Assembly (NCBI RefSeq): GCF_014163735.1 | Contig: NZ_JACJDV010000001.1 | Location: forward strand, 186,001 to 250,000 | Direction: 5' to 3' | DNA: 64,000 nt | DNA from: Shewanella sp. SR44-3 | GTDB lineage: Bacteria; Pseudomonadota; Gammaproteobacteria; Enterobacterales; Shewanellaceae | Part shown: positions 36,943 through 48,700 of the stretch, in pieces | Position numbering within the stretch: position 1 is the first letter of the stretch | Layout: each line of letters begins with the position of its first letter | The notes under the pieces: model-generated | Databases searched by the model: none | The model's input: only the letters and a program-made list of their open reading frames with translations | Told to the model about the DNA's origin: nothing | Translations under genes and position numbers: made by a program

Positions 36943-39723
36943 CTAATCAAAAGAGTTTCTTGGTGGCGGCGGTGCTAGCACTTCACGGTTGCCATTATGG
37001 CCCTGTGAGCTGACTATGCCTTGGGATTCCATCATTTCGATGATCCTTGCCGCACGGTTATAACCGATTTTAAATTTACGTTGTACGCTTGAAATAGAGC
37101 CTCGGCGAGTTTCGGTCACAAAGGCCACGGCTTCATCGTACAGAGCATCATGCTCATCATCATTCTCGGCGGTTTCACCCGGAAGCAATACTTGCTCGCC
37201 GTCACTGCCACCATTTAAAATTTCATCAATATATTGCGGCTTGCCGCGAGCGTGCCAGTCGGCCACCACATTGTGCACTTCATGATCGTCAATAAAGGCG
37301 CCATGGACACGAATTGGCACGCCAGTGCCTGGTGGCAAATACAGCATGTCACCCATGCCTAATAAGGTTTCTGCACCTTGTTGATCTAAGATAGTGCGTG
37401 AATCGATGCGCGATGATACTTGGAACGCAATTCGGGTTGGGATGTTGGCTTTAATCAAACCGGTAATTACATCCACAGAAGGTCGCTGGGTCGCCAGAAT
37501 TAAATGAATACCCGCGGCGCGGGCTTTCTGGGCGATACGGGCAATAAGCTCTTCCACTTTTTTGCCGACTATCATTATCATGTCTGCAAATTCATCCACC
37601 ACAACCACAATGGATGGCAGTTTTTCTAACGCAGGCGCTTGCTCCTCCATGCTGTCAGAGGATTTCCACAGTGGATCTTGAATGGGCGCACCGCGCTCTA
37701 TAGCTTCTTTAATTTTAATGTTATAGCCTTTCAGGTTACGCACCCCAAGGGCTGACATCAACTTGTAACGCCGCTCCATCTCACCTACGCACCAACGCAG
37801 GGCGTTCGCCGCCTCTTTCATGTCGGTCACCACTTCACAAAGTAAATGTGGAATACCTTCATAGACGGACAATTCAAGCATCTTAGGGTCAATCATGATG
37901 AAGCGCACATCATCAGGACCTGATTTATACAACAGGCTGGTTATCATGGCGTTGACGCCCACAGATTTTCCTGAGCCAGTGGTACCTGCCACCAACAAAT
38001 GCGGCATCTTGCCTAAATCGACCACCAAAGGATCGCCAGCAATATCTTGACCCAGCACCATAGAAAGGTTTGATTTGCTCTCGCTAAAGGCGGGACAATC
38101 AAGTACATCACGCATATACACGGTTTCACGGTATTTATTGGGTAATTCCAGGCCGACATAGGCTTTACCTGGAATTACCTCAACCACACGAACGCTTTCA
38201 GCAAGTAAAGAACGCGCCAAATCTTTAGATAAATTTGTGATCTTTGACGCTTTCACCCCAGGGGCGAGTTCAAGCTCAAAACGGGTGATCACAGGACCTG
38301 GATACACGCCAACCACATTCGCTATGATGTTAAAGTCAGCGAGTTTGGTTTCTACCAAACGAGCCACTTGATCTAGCTCTTCTTCGCTAATAGGATTTTG
38401 CTTGCGATTAGGCACATCAAGTAAGCTAATGCTTGGCAATGGCGTCATAGGTTTAGGCGGCACTGGCTTATCTTGCCCTGGCAGTATAACGATACCGTCA
38501 ACAATTTTTGCCTTGGCTACGGCTAACGCCTGTTTTCGCTCAGCCGTTAACGCGCCTTGGGAGCTTGTGGTGTCAAACGCTATCTCGTTATCATGGATAT
38601 CACTGTCTAAGTCCTGGTCTAGATCATCATCCTGGTGATGACTAAAATGAATAACCGCTTCATCTTCATCAAAGGCATTAATACCATGGGTATCTTCCCT
38701 ATTGCTTTGCAGGCCTGCAGCATCAAGCTCATCATCATTGGCCACCCAAGGAGCAATAGTGGAAAAAGACTTAGATTTAGAACTAGCTTTAGCATTAGGC
38801 TCAGCTCCAATTGCAGTCTCGGTATCGATATCCGCAGTGCTACTGACTTGCGGCTCTTGGCGCTGCTTAGTTGGACGCATTTTACGTTTCAATTTACCGA
38901 AGAATGAATCGTCTTCATATTCAGGATATTCATTCTGACTCGCGCTATCTGCAGCGGCTTCACTGTCATCAAAGTCTGAGTTTTTACGACTTTTATTACT
39001 GTGCTGACTCTCGGATTCAAATTTAATCTCATCAAACTCTTGTTCATCGCGACTTTGACGGAACTTTTCCACTAAAGACATAAAGCCTCGAGTATCATCT
39101 GTCTCTTTGGCAGGCGCCAGCAATGCTGGTAATGTCTTAATTTTGTTATAAAGCCAAATGGTGCCGTAACCCGTTAACTCGATAAGCGTTAACATGCTGA
39201 CCCCTGTAGTAAGGGTGAAACCTGCCGCAATAAAACACAATAATAATAAGGTAGTACCTATGGTATTAAAATAGGGCAGCATGGCTTGGCCTATTACATC
39301 CCCCGCCACTCCGCCGGCTGAAAATACATACATATCATCGGCATTCATGCTGACAAGCGCCGCCAATGACAATATCATCAGCATAAAACCTATGATCCTA
39401 AGCCCCACTGAAAAATAGTCAATTTCTAATAACTTGTGGGCGCGATTAAAGATAAACCAACCTGTTGCGGCAATAATTAGCGGGATAAGATAGGCAATAA
39501 AACCAAAGAAGTAATACAAGACATCAGCAATCCAAGCTCCGACTGAACCTGTGAGGTTGGCCACTTTACCCTGATATTGGGATTGACTCCAACCAGGATC
39601 GTTAGGGTCAAAACTGCCCAAAGCCAACAGAATATAAGTGGCAATCATGCAAGATAAAATCAGGCCACCTTCAAGTAACCGCTGAATACCACTAAGTGTG
39701 GTTAAATTTTTTCCCTGAGACAC
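36943..39723 (-). CDS. ftsK: DNA translocase FtsK
   Basis: 926-aa divisome protein that pumps the chromosome terminus and activates XerCD. Four to five membrane helices lie in the first 190 residues, followed by an acidic low-complexity linker (about 220-400), shorter than in E. coli. The motor follows, with Walker A GTTGSGKS near residue 580 and Walker [12 protein letters not shown], and the gamma winged helix (about 855-920) reads KOPS. The start is GTG at 39723. Confidence 0.96.
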   Translation of the reverse strand: MSQGKNLTTLSGIQRLLEGGLILSCMIATYILLALGSFDPNDPGWSQSQYQGKVANLTGSVGAWIADVLYYFFGFIAYLIPLIIAATGWFIFNRAHKLLEIDYFSVGLRIIGFMLMILSLAALVSMNADDMYVFSAGGVAGDVIGQAMLPYFNTIGTTLLLLCFIAAGFTLTTGVSMLTLIELTGYGTIWLYNKIKTLPALLAPAKETDDTRGFMSLVEKFRQSRDEQEFDEIKFESESQHSNKSRKNSDFDDSEAAADSASQNEYPEYEDDSFFGKLKRKMRPTKQRQEPQVSSTADIDTETAIGAEPNAKASSKSKSFSTIAPWVANDDELDAAGLQSNREDTHGINAFDEDEAVIHFSHHQDDDLDQDLDSDIHDNEIAFDTTSSQGALTAERKQALAVAKAKIVDGIVILPGQDKPVPPKPMTPLPSISLLDVPNRKQNPISEEELDQVARLVETKLADFNIIANVVGVYPGPVITRFELELAPGVKASKITNLSKDLARSLLAESVRVVEVIPGKAYVGLELPNKYRETVYMRDVLDCPAFSESKSNLSMVLGQDIAGDPLVVDLGKMPHLLVAGTTGSGKSVGVNAMITSLLYKSGPDDVRFIMIDPKMLELSVYEGIPHLLCEVVTDMKEAANALRWCVGEMERRYKLMSALGVRNLKGYNIKIKEAIERGAPIQDPLWKSSDSMEEQAPALEKLPSIVVVVDEFADMIMIVGKKVEELIARIAQKARAAGIHLILATQRPSVDVITGLIKANIPTRIAFQVSSRIDSRTILDQQGAETLLGMGDMLYLPPGTGVPIRVHGAFIDDHEVHNVVADWHARGKPQYIDEILNGGSDGEQVLLPGETAENDDEHDALYDEAVAFVTETRRGSISSVQRKFKIGYNRAARIIEMMESQGIVSSQGHNGNREVLAPPPPRNSFD

Positions 39724-39879
39724 ACGCAGACATCCATAAAAAAGTGATAGAAGTCAGTATAAAAGATGAAGTTCGACTGACTGAATGAATAATGATTATG
39801 CCTTGAGTTTATCTCAAGCTCAATCTATTGTTGCGACTGAGGTGCAGCCACACTGAAGTTAAAGTAAATGAAGCTAAAA

Positions 39880-40395
39880 TCAATCCATTCCGAGGTTATT
39901 TAAGCCAATCCGAGTGCTCTGTTTCACCTCTTCCATCACCACGTAAGTACGGGTATCGGACACTGAAGGCAATTTCATTAAGGTTTCCCCTAATAAGCGA
40001 CGATAGGCTGACATATCTGAAACCCGAGTTTTGAGCAAATAGTCAAAATCCCCTGAGACCAAATAACACTCTTGAATATCATCCAGTAACTGTACTGCGC
40101 GGTTAAATCTATCAAATAAATCAGGCACATCGCGATTTAAAGTAATTTCAACGAAAACCAATAATGAGGCCCCTAGAAAATTGGGATTTACCAGCGCGGT
40201 ATAGCCTTTAATAAACCCTTGCTTTTCTAGACGCTTAACTCTTTCTAAACATGGGGTTGGGCTTAGGCCGACCCGTTTAGATAACTCGACGTTTGATACT
40301 CGGCCATCGAGTTGTAATTCATTAAGAATATTACGATCTATTCTATCGAGATCTTTTTGTGGATTATTTTTTGCGCTCACGATATTTTTCACCAT
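39880..40395 (-). CDS. lrp: leucine-responsive regulator Lrp
   Basis: 171-aa Lrp/AsnC regulator. The N-terminal HTH (DRNILNELQLDGRVSNVELSKRVGLSPTPCLERVKRL) is followed by a RAM/ACT-like effector domain, with the Lrp length and the conserved GDFDYLLK. The first ten residues are a basic extension. It is divergent from ald, a classic Lrp/AsnC target, so it probably controls ald as well as itself. Confidence 0.92.
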   Translation of the reverse strand: MVKNIVSAKNNPQKDLDRIDRNILNELQLDGRVSNVELSKRVGLSPTPCLERVKRLEKQGFIKGYTALVNPNFLGASLLVFVEITLNRDVPDLFDRFNRAVQLLDDIQECYLVSGDFDYLLKTRVSDMSAYRRLLGETLMKLPSVSDTRTYVVMEEVKQSTRIGLNNLGMD

Positions 40396-40520
40396 TAACT
40401 TACACTAAAACAATATTATTTCCTGTTTCACACCGAACTTCAGCAGCATAAACTGCCAGAGGGATACTATACTAGTTACACCTGAATGAACATCTCAGGT
40501 CCCTAAATAATAATAATTCT

Positions 40521-40544
40521 ACCCACCTATTATGGTGGGTTTTA
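40521..40544 (+). promoter_or_regulatory. hairpin in the ald leader
   Basis: ACCCACC TATTAT GGTGGGT followed by four T, 20 bases before the ald start codon. It looks like a short intrinsic terminator placed in a leader and so may attenuate ald transcription. GAGG after it is the ribosome site. Confidence 0.45.
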
Positions 40545-40563
40545 TGTAAATCGAGGCTCAAAA

Positions 40564-41679
40564 ATGATTATTGGCGTTCCAAGTGAAATCAAAAATCACG
40601 AATATCGTGTTGGTATGGTCCCATCGAGTGTTCGTGAATTGACCATCAAGGGTCATCAAGTGTTTGTTCAGTCAGATGCTGGCTTAGGCATAGGCATGAC
40701 AAACCAAGACTATATAGAAGCAGGAGCCTCAATTTTAGATACAGCTGCAGAAGTGTTTGCTAAAGCTGACATGATAGTAAAAGTGAAGGAGCCACAGGCC
40801 GTTGAGCGCGCCATGCTTCGTGAAGACCAAATTCTATTCACTTACCTGCATTTAGCGCCAGACTTACCCCAGACACAAGATCTAATTAAAAGTGGTGCTG
40901 TGTGTATCGCTTACGAAACTGTGACTGACGACCGCGGTGGTTTGCCGTTACTTGCCCCTATGTCAGAAGTTGCTGGCCGCATGTCTATTCAAGCTGGTGC
41001 TCGCGCCCTTGAAAAATCTTTAGGTGGACGCGGCATGTTGCTCGGTGGCGTCCCGGGTGTTGAGCCTGCTAAAGTCGTTATCTTAGGCGGCGGCATGGTC
41101 GGTACCAATGCAGCACAAATGGCTGTGGGCATGGGCGCAGATGTGGTGGTATTAGATCGCAGCATAGATGCACTTCGTCGTTTGAATGTGCAGTTTGGTT
41201 CAGCAGTTAAAGCCATCTACTCCACAGCTGATGCTATTGAGCGTCATGTATTAGAAGCCGATCTTGTGATTGGCGGCGTATTAGTACCTGGTGCTGCTGC
41301 GCCTAAACTCATTACCCGCAGTATGGTTTCACGCATGAAGCCTGGTAGCGCCATTGTCGATGTGGCCATAGATCAAGGCGGCTGTGTTGAAACATCACAC
41401 GCAACGACTCACCAAGACCCAACCTACATTGTTGATGATGTGGTGCACTATTGCGTTGCCAACATGCCAGGTGCAGTTGCCCGTACTTCAACATTTGCAC
41501 TAAACAATGCCACCCTGCCTTTCATCTTAAGACTGGCTAATTTAGGCTACAAAGAAGCCCTACTGCAAGACAGACATTTACTTAATGGCTTAAATGTCAT
41601 GCACGGTAAGCTTGTATGTAAAGAAGTGGCTGAAGCCTTAAGCCTTGAGTTCACCGATCCTAAGAGCTTGCTTGCCTAA
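40564..41679 (+). CDS. ald: alanine dehydrogenase
   Basis: NAD-dependent interconversion of L-alanine with pyruvate and ammonia. It is 371 aa. The catalytic Lys75 (VKVKEPQ) and His96 (YLHLAP) match the positions known in the family, and the nucleotide-binding loop is VVILGGGMVGTNAA (about 170-183). It is followed by a strong terminator. The divergent lrp suggests induction by alanine or amino acids. Confidence 0.97.
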   Translation: MIIGVPSEIKNHEYRVGMVPSSVRELTIKGHQVFVQSDAGLGIGMTNQDYIEAGASILDTAAEVFAKADMIVKVKEPQAVERAMLREDQILFTYLHLAPDLPQTQDLIKSGAVCIAYETVTDDRGGLPLLAPMSEVAGRMSIQAGARALEKSLGGRGMLLGGVPGVEPAKVVILGGGMVGTNAAQMAVGMGADVVVLDRSIDALRRLNVQFGSAVKAIYSTADAIERHVLEADLVIGGVLVPGAAAPKLITRSMVSRMKPGSAIVDVAIDQGGCVETSHATTHQDPTYIVDDVVHYCVANMPGAVARTSTFALNNATLPFILRLANLGYKEALLQDRHLLNGLNVMHGKLVCKEVAEALSLEFTDPKSLLA

Positions 41680-41749
41680 GTTTGTCGAGCGAATAATCGC
41701 AGTTGAGCGCAGCACTGAATGTTAAACATTCGTGGTTAAATGCAACTCA

Positions 41750-41784
41750 TAAAAAATGCCGTTCAACTTGAACGGCATTTTTTT
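41750..41784. terminator. ald terminator (bidirectional)
   Basis: Stem ATGCCGTTCAA / TTGAACGGCAT with six A before and six or more T after. It stops ald on the plus strand and could also stop the convergent GGDEF-EAL gene. Confidence 0.9.
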
Positions 41785-41813
41785 ATCCCTTCAGCCCATT
41801 AGATTCAGAAAGC

Positions 41814-44072
41814 TTAAATCAAACCGTAACCTGCTTGTTCAAACAGTAACGATAAAAATTCTTGTTTAGGCATAGGTCGATAAAAGTAATACCCTTGCAC
41901 CATATCAATTTGATTGCCACTTATAATCGCCAATTGCTCTTTAGTCTCAACCCCTTCGGCAGTAACAGTCAATTCTAAAGAACGACTCAGACTAGCAATA
42001 GCTTCAACGATGGCAATGTGCCTGTGACCTTCAGTCAATTTCTGCACAAAGGATTTGTCAATTTTAATCTGATCTACTGGGAAGTTAACTAAATAGGATA
42101 ATGATGAATAGCCAGTACCAAAGTCATCCACTGAGATTTTAATCCCACGCTTACGCAAGGTTTGCAATAAATTGGCAATTTGAGAATGCTGCTGCATCAT
42201 CAAAGACTCAGTAATTTCAAGTGTCAGCATATGATAAGGAAAATAATCCAAGTCTAACTCGCGTACGGTTTCATCAAATGAAGCCAAGAACCGTTGCTGC
42301 AACTCTGTGGTCCAAAATTCCATTGTTGACACATTAATGGCTAAATCTACAGAAAGTTGATTCTGATGAAATAAGTCTATGGTTTTAAATGCTTCCTTAC
42401 GGATCCACTCACCTAAGCTAACGATAAAACCTGTCTGTTCCGCCACTGGAATAAATTCATCTGGAGAGATAAATTCCCCATTATGGCGCCAGCGCAATAA
42501 GACTTCGGCGCGGTGAATTGAAGCTGTGCGAATATTAACTATCGGCTGATAATAGAGCTCAAACTCATCGTTTTCTAATGCGGCTTTGATCTGTGTATGA
42601 ATGTAGGCGGTACGCTCTGCTTTAAGTTGCATTTGTTGATCAAAAAACTGAAAGCCATTGCGGCCTTTTTCTTTGGCGCTATACATGGCTTGGCTGGCAC
42701 AATTAAACAGCGCGCTAATACTGGTTGAATCCGCAGGATAGCGGGCGATACCAATACTGGCACTGGTATACAACACTTGCTGATTAATCACAAAACGCTC
42801 TGTGATCAACTCATTCAAAGAGAGTGCTAATTCACTCAGTTCATCAACATCGACTTTCTCAGGCAGCATTAGAATAAATTCATCACCGCTTAAACGTGCT
42901 AGCAAGGCTTTTTTAGGGCAGACTTGATTCAATCTGTCTGCCACTTCCATCAATAAAGCATCGCCATTTTCATGGCCTAAGGTATCGTTTATCTGCTTAA
43001 AGTTATCTAAATCCAGCTGTAACAAGCTAAATTTAGCGGTTTTTAGATGCTCAGTTTTATTACTGTGAACATATTTTTTTATCTTCTCCAGCAAATACTT
43101 ACGATTACTAAGCCCTGTCAGAGAGTCATTATTAGCTTGATATTGGATGAGTCGTTTAGCTTTTTTACTGTCGCTAACATCGACCATGATCCAGGCAAAA
43201 CAATTTTGCTGTCCGAATACATCCCGATAAGGAGTCACAGACAAGGCAAGGTAGATAAAACGGCCATCTTCTCTTTGACAACAGAGTTCGCCATCCCAAG
43301 ATAAATTTTGATTGAGATTTTCAAGCAAGCTTTGCAATGCCGTTGATGGTGACGCAGCAAAAAATTGCTCTGGTTCAAACACTCGGCTTCTGTCTTGTTC
43401 AACTAATTGCAGTTTTGTTTGTGGACTGACTTCATTCCCGGAGATTATCGAGTTAAACAGGCGGTTCGAAAATAGCATAGAACCTATGCCGTTAGTGATC
43501 ACTAAACCCATAGGTAAATGATTAAAAATCATGTGGGTAAGTTTTTGTAAATGGGTATTTTTGTTGCGCTCAATGGCAAGGCTTGCAAGTTTTGCGGCTT
43601 GCTCGATTAATAACAGATCATCAGGAGTGGGAGATTTCACTTCCTCATAATACATAGCAAAGGTACCAAGCACGTCACCTAGGCTGTCAAGAATAGGCTC
43701 AGACCAACATGCCTTAAGCCCGAAGCCTAGGGCCAGCGGCTTATATTGCTCCCAGTGGGGATGATGCTCGATATCATCTACAATCACTCGCTTATGGGTA
43801 AATGCTGCAGTACCACAAGACCCCACTGAAGCGCCAATGACAACCCCATCTATGGCGTCGTTATAGCCACTAGGAAGGTTTGGCGCCGCCCCTTTGAGTA
43901 GGCGTTTTCCATCATCGCTGAGTAATAATATCGAGGCTTTAGTGCCAACATTTTGCGTTTCAATCAATAACACTAATGCAGTCAAGACTTCCTGTAATGG
44001 AGCCCCCGCCAGCACCAATGATAAAATAGCGCTATAGCGTTCAATATTAGGTTCAGTATTTTGACGATTCAA
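41814..44072 (-). CDS. GAF-PAS-GGDEF-EAL cyclic-di-GMP protein
   Basis: 752-aa cytoplasmic protein. A GAF sensor (about 10-170; SCGTAAFTHKRVIVDDI) is followed by a PAS domain (about 180-310), GGDEF (about 315-475) and EAL (about 490-745). The diguanylate motif is SGDEF (near 394), a permitted variant. The phosphodiesterase motif is EVL (near 521) with ITESLMM, DDFGTGYSS and KIDKSFV intact, so phosphodiesterase activity is likely and cyclase activity possible. The start is TTG at 44072 with AGGAAG upstream. No membrane segment. Confidence 0.9.
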   Translation of the reverse strand: MNRQNTEPNIERYSAILSLVLAGAPLQEVLTALVLLIETQNVGTKASILLLSDDGKRLLKGAAPNLPSGYNDAIDGVVIGASVGSCGTAAFTHKRVIVDDIEHHPHWEQYKPLALGFGLKACWSEPILDSLGDVLGTFAMYYEEVKSPTPDDLLLIEQAAKLASLAIERNKNTHLQKLTHMIFNHLPMGLVITNGIGSMLFSNRLFNSIISGNEVSPQTKLQLVEQDRSRVFEPEQFFAASPSTALQSLLENLNQNLSWDGELCCQREDGRFIYLALSVTPYRDVFGQQNCFAWIMVDVSDSKKAKRLIQYQANNDSLTGLSNRKYLLEKIKKYVHSNKTEHLKTAKFSLLQLDLDNFKQINDTLGHENGDALLMEVADRLNQVCPKKALLARLSGDEFILMLPEKVDVDELSELALSLNELITERFVINQQVLYTSASIGIARYPADSTSISALFNCASQAMYSAKEKGRNGFQFFDQQMQLKAERTAYIHTQIKAALENDEFELYYQPIVNIRTASIHRAEVLLRWRHNGEFISPDEFIPVAEQTGFIVSLGEWIRKEAFKTIDLFHQNQLSVDLAINVSTMEFWTTELQQRFLASFDETVRELDLDYFPYHMLTLEITESLMMQQHSQIANLLQTLRKRGIKISVDDFGTGYSSLSYLVNFPVDQIKIDKSFVQKLTEGHRHIAIVEAIASLSRSLELTVTAEGVETKEQLAIISGNQIDMVQGYYFYRPMPKQEFLSLLFEQAGYGLI

Positions 44073-44326
44073 GGTGGCTTCCTCTCCACTGCAACAACGG
44101 GCTTAGCTTATGATGACGTCACCTTAGATGACTTGAGTTAACGCAGAAATAATGGCCCTCTTAGGCTTATGCGGCTTTACTTTATTATGACAGAACTAAT
44201 CAAGAGTATAGCGCCGATAACATGTTAAAAGCATAATACTTATTTTAAGTTAATAAAGCACAAAAGCTAATACTATCATAGGGAAAAATATTGAGAGGAA
44301 TGATTTCTTAGCTCATGAATAATCAA

Positions 44327-44354
44327 CCACTAGCAGAAAGATAACGGCTAGTGG
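44327..44354. other. hairpin downstream of the RNA methyltransferase gene
   Basis: CCACTAGC / GCTAGTGG with a 12-base loop, between the methyltransferase stop and the promoter-proximal end of the next minus-strand gene. There is no strong T run, so it is a weak terminator at best. The rest of 44073-44369 is A+T rich and holds no recognisable gene. Confidence 0.35.
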
Positions 44355-44369
44355 TACATCAAGCATTAT

Positions 44370-45584
44370 TTATTCGCTTATGCGCTGCATTTTAGCTAAA
44401 TAAAATCCATCAAATCCTGACTCAGCAACTGTGATATTTTCATCCATTAATAAGATAAATTGTGGGTTTTCGCTTAAAAAAGCATCCACTTGTAAGCGGT
44501 TCTCTGCAGGCATAATTGAACACGTGGCATACACCAAAATACCATCAACTTTCACCATACGGCTGTAGCTTTGTAAAATTTGCTTTTGTAAATCCATTAA
44601 AATAGGCAAGCGTTCTGGAGTATCGCGCCATTTAGAATCCGGATTACGTTTCAGTACGCCAAGCCCTGAACAAGGAACGTCGAGCAACACTCGGTCCGCG
44701 GTTAACTTCATCCGCTTGATGGTCTTGCTGCTAGCAATAATGCGCGTTTCAACATTGTGCGCCCCTGCGCGGCGTGCCCTTATTTTAAGGTTATCAAGTT
44801 TCCATTGCTCTACATCCATGGCGAGCAAACGTCCCTTACCTTGCATCTGCGCGGCTATGTGCAGAGTTTTACCACCAGCGCCAGCACAAGCATCAACAAC
44901 TCGCATTCCCGGTTTTGCATCTAATGCTGCGGCCACCAGCTGTGAGCCTGCATCTTGCTGCTCAAACCAACCCGCTTTAAAGGTCTCAGTTCTAAATAGC
45001 GCCGAATCAGAAATAATTTCTAAGGCGCTCTCAACCCCTTCAACAGCAACAGCCTCAACGGCTTCTTTTGCTAGACGCTCAATCAGTTGCACTTTATTGC
45101 ATTTAAGTTCATTGACTCGAATAAAACGCTTTGGTGCTAGGGCTAGCGCAGCACGCTCAGCAGGCCAAGCATCCCCAAGTTGCTCAGCCCCTAATTCATC
45201 AAGCCATTGTGGACAACCATCCCACAACGCCGGCTGAGTTTTAGCGTGGGCTAGACGAGTTTCAAAATCTTCAGTATTTACTTGCAGCGCATACTGCATA
45301 TTGGGCAATTCAAGGCCATGGAAGATATGCCAAGCATTGAGTAGCTTTGAGCCTAAGCGCTCAAACTCTTCTGGCTTAATGTCGGCTAAATAGCAATACA
45401 AGTTCAATTTACGCAGAATATCGCCAACAACTTGAGTCACCCTAGCCTGCTCAGATGGCGGTAGGGTAAGACCAGAAAAATGCTGAGAATAGGCGCGATC
45501 CAGCGGCTTATTTTGGCTAAGCACCATGGAAAGAATATTGATCACAAGTTCTGATGAACTGCCAGATAGTGGATAAGTCAGCAT
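44370..45584 (-). CDS. RsmB-like RNA (cytosine-5) methyltransferase
   Basis: 404-aa NOL1/NOP2/Sun family enzyme. The SAM motif is VVDACAGAGGKTLH (about 228-241), motif IV DVPCSGLGVLKRNPDSKW (about 309-326) and motif VI with the catalytic cysteine YATCSIMPAEN (about 360-370). The N-terminus resembles an NusB-like domain (DRAYSQHFSGL). It is shorter than RsmB (about 430) and has no fmt neighbour, so it is probably a paralogue; the target RNA is unknown. Confidence 0.85.
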   Translation of the reverse strand: MLTYPLSGSSSELVINILSMVLSQNKPLDRAYSQHFSGLTLPPSEQARVTQVVGDILRKLNLYCYLADIKPEEFERLGSKLLNAWHIFHGLELPNMQYALQVNTEDFETRLAHAKTQPALWDGCPQWLDELGAEQLGDAWPAERAALALAPKRFIRVNELKCNKVQLIERLAKEAVEAVAVEGVESALEIISDSALFRTETFKAGWFEQQDAGSQLVAAALDAKPGMRVVDACAGAGGKTLHIAAQMQGKGRLLAMDVEQWKLDNLKIRARRAGAHNVETRIIASSKTIKRMKLTADRVLLDVPCSGLGVLKRNPDSKWRDTPERLPILMDLQKQILQSYSRMVKVDGILVYATCSIMPAENRLQVDAFLSENPQFILLMDENITVAESGFDGFYLAKMQRISE

Positions 45585-45710
45585 GGGGTCACTCTTAAGG
45601 TTAAGTCAGAAAAAACGCTGGGATCATAGGAGGTAAGTATGGTCATAGCAAGTATTCATTTTCTCTGCGTTGAGCAGAGTGCGGTGTTAAGAGCAAGGCT
45701 TGCCTGCAAT

Positions 45711-45739
45711 AAAAAAGGTACATCTTTCGACATACCTTT
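45711..45739 (-). terminator. terminator of the RND efflux operon
   Basis: On the minus strand AAAGGTATGTC GAAA GATGTACCTTT followed by six T. The stem includes two G-U pairs around a GAAA loop. It lies 48 bases after the RND gene stop. Confidence 0.75.
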
Positions 45740-45786
45740 GTGTGACGTCCACTTAGGTGCGTTTATTTACCTAACAATTGACAGTG

Positions 45787-48700
45787 TTAATCCTCAGACA
45801 GCTCTTGCTCTAATTGTTTAGCCACAGTATCGGGTGAATTGGTGTGGCGAGCAAACAGATTATAAGCCACTGGGATCACCACTAAAGTGAAGAAGGTCGC
45901 CAATAAAATACCACTTAATACCACCACGCCAATGACAAAGCGGGTTTCTGCGCCAGCACCCGTTGCCATCACCAGCGGAATAGCGCCGGCAGCCGTTGTG
46001 ATCCCGGTCATCAATATCGGCCTAAGACGCTGACTTGATGCTTGTAGAATCGCTTGTTGAAACTCAAGTCCACGGTCACGCAGTTGATTGGCAAATTCGA
46101 CAATTAAAATCCCATTCTTAGCCGCTAGCCCCACTAACATTATGATGCCAATTTGGCTGTAAATGTTAAGGCTTTGGTCTGTTACCCACAATCCGACTAA
46201 AGCGCCCAGGGTCGCAAGCGGCACAGTCAACATGATGACCATAGGATGAACATAACTCTCAAATTGCGCAGCCAGTACCAAGAACACTATCCCAAGAGCG
46301 AGCACAAACACAAAGTTCATCGAACTGCCTGAGCTTTGATAATCTAGCGAAGGTCCTTTGTAGCTTATCACCGCCTCTGCAGGCAAGTAGGCTGCGGCTA
46401 TGCCGTTCAAGTAATCCAGCGCTTCACCTAGGCTGTAACCATCTGCCAAGTTGGCTTCCAAGGTAATCGCCCGCATGCGGTTATAGCGATTCAACGAGTT
46501 AGCATCGGCAAACTCTTCCACTGTGACTAAGTTAGATAACGGAATTAACTCGTTACTTCTGTCTGAGCGCACATGAATATTACTTAAATCATTGGCGGTA
46601 TTGTGCTTATCGCGATCGCCCTCAATCACCACATCGTACTCTTCGCCATCACGCATAAAGGTGGTCACCAAGCGTGAGCCTAACATTGACTCTAAAGTGC
46701 GGCCAATATGAGAGATAGACACCCCTAAGGACGCGGCTCGGTCCCTGTCGATGATGACCCTAAGCTGTGGCTTAGTTTCTTGATAATCATGATCAAGACC
46801 GACTAAGTTTGGGTTATCCTTGGCGTGTTCAAGCATAATATCGCGCCACTGGGCAAGCTCTGGGTAACTTGGGCCGCCCAGCACAAACTGCACCGGCTTA
46901 CCTACACCGCGGCCAAAGGCTTGGCGCATAATAGGAAAAGCACGAATACCGGCTAAATCTTCCAAACGGCTGCGAATATCATTGATGATCACCGCAGCAG
47001 GCCTACGGCTACTCCAATCTTCTAAAACGATGATCGCCATACCGTTAGAGAAATCAGCCGCGCGGCCAAAACCACGCGGTGCACGAATAAGCAGGCGCTT
47101 GATATCGCCACTTTCAACCAAAGGCATTAAGCGGCCTTCCACTTCATCCATGTACTTTTCTATGTACTCAAAGCTTGCACCTTGCGGCCCATTCACCATT
47201 AAAAACATAGAGCCCCTATCTTCTTGGGGGGCAAACTCTTGAGGCACCTGTTTTAACAAGAAGGCGCTTAACCCTATGGCAGCAATAATGATAAGCGACA
47301 CCATAAAAGGGCGATTAAAGGCTTGAGTTAAGGTGCGCTCATAGGCCTTACTTAGCCGAGTCATGCCTTTATCAACTTGGCGCACTAACCAAGGATCTTC
47401 CCCCGCAGGCTTTAACAATTTTGAACACATCATAGGGCTTAATGTTAGCGCCACTATGCTTGAGAAAATAACCGCCGCGCTCATGGTGACCGCAAACTCT
47501 TTAAACAACTTCCCTAAATCCCCTTCAAGGAACGTGATAGGCATAAATACCGCGACTAAGACCAGTGTGGTCGCCACCACGGCAAAAGCCACCTCCCTTG
47601 CCCCTAAAAATGCCGCTTTTAAGGGCGAGTCACCTTGTTCAATGCGGCGGTGAATGTTTTCTAACATCACAATAGCATCATCCACTACCATGCCGATGGC
47701 TAAGATCATCGCTAACAAGGTCAACAAGTTAATGGTGTAACCTAGGGCATACAAGACGATAAACGTCGCAAGCAAGGATACAGGTACTGTAATGGCAGGG
47801 ATTAACATGGCCCGCACGCTACCAAGGAATAAGTAAATTACTATGATGACCAGAATGATCGCCATAAACAGGGTTTGATACACTTCATCAATTGAGGCTT
47901 CGATAAATACCGAACTATCGTAAGAGCGTTTAATTTCCATGCCAGCTGGCAGCGTAGGATTAACCACATCCACCAAGGCATTAGCCGCTCTAGCCACATC
48001 CAAAGTATTGGCCGTTGATTGCTTAGTGATCCCTATGCCTATCATAGACTCAGTGTTGCCACGAAAGATGATCCGCTCTTCTTCTGAGCCAATCTCAACT
48101 TTGGCCACATCCCCAAGGCGTACCAAGTAACCATCATCACCTTGAGCTATGACTAGATTAGCAAAGTCAGTTTCGGTTCTAAAACTGCGTTCGACTCGTA
48201 AGGTAAAGTGGCGCTCTTTAGATTCGATAGAACCTGCTGGCAACTCAACGTTTTCTGAACGCAGCGCAGCTTCAACGTCAGCGACAGTCAAACTGCGAGA
48301 CGCTAATGCTTCTCTGTCGACCCAAATTCGCATGGCGTAGACTTTGCCGCCACCCACATGAATTTGCGCGACCCCATCGATAACTGAGAAGCGGTCCACT
48401 AAATAACGGCTGGCGTAATCGGTAAGCTCCAAGGTGGACATCTGATCGGACACCAGATTAAGCCACATAATCACTTCATCACCGCCATTGGCTTTATAAA
48501 TCGCAGGAGTGTCGGCTTCATCGGGCAATCTGTCTAAGAGACCAGATATTCTATCGCGCACATCATTGGCCGCGGCTTCAATATCGCGGTCTATTTCAAA
48601 TTCCAAGGTCACCGAAGAGCGGCCATCACTGCTCGATGAGCTCACATGGCGAATGCCTTCAACGCCACTAAGCCTGTCTTCAATAAGCTGGGTGATGCGG

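Noticed and set aside
45639..45821. 60-codon plus-strand frame with a perfect AGGAGG five bases before ATG
   Set aside because: It overlaps the RND terminator and the end of the RND gene, and the product shows no domain or membrane pattern; the ribosome site may be chance, although it is a strong one.
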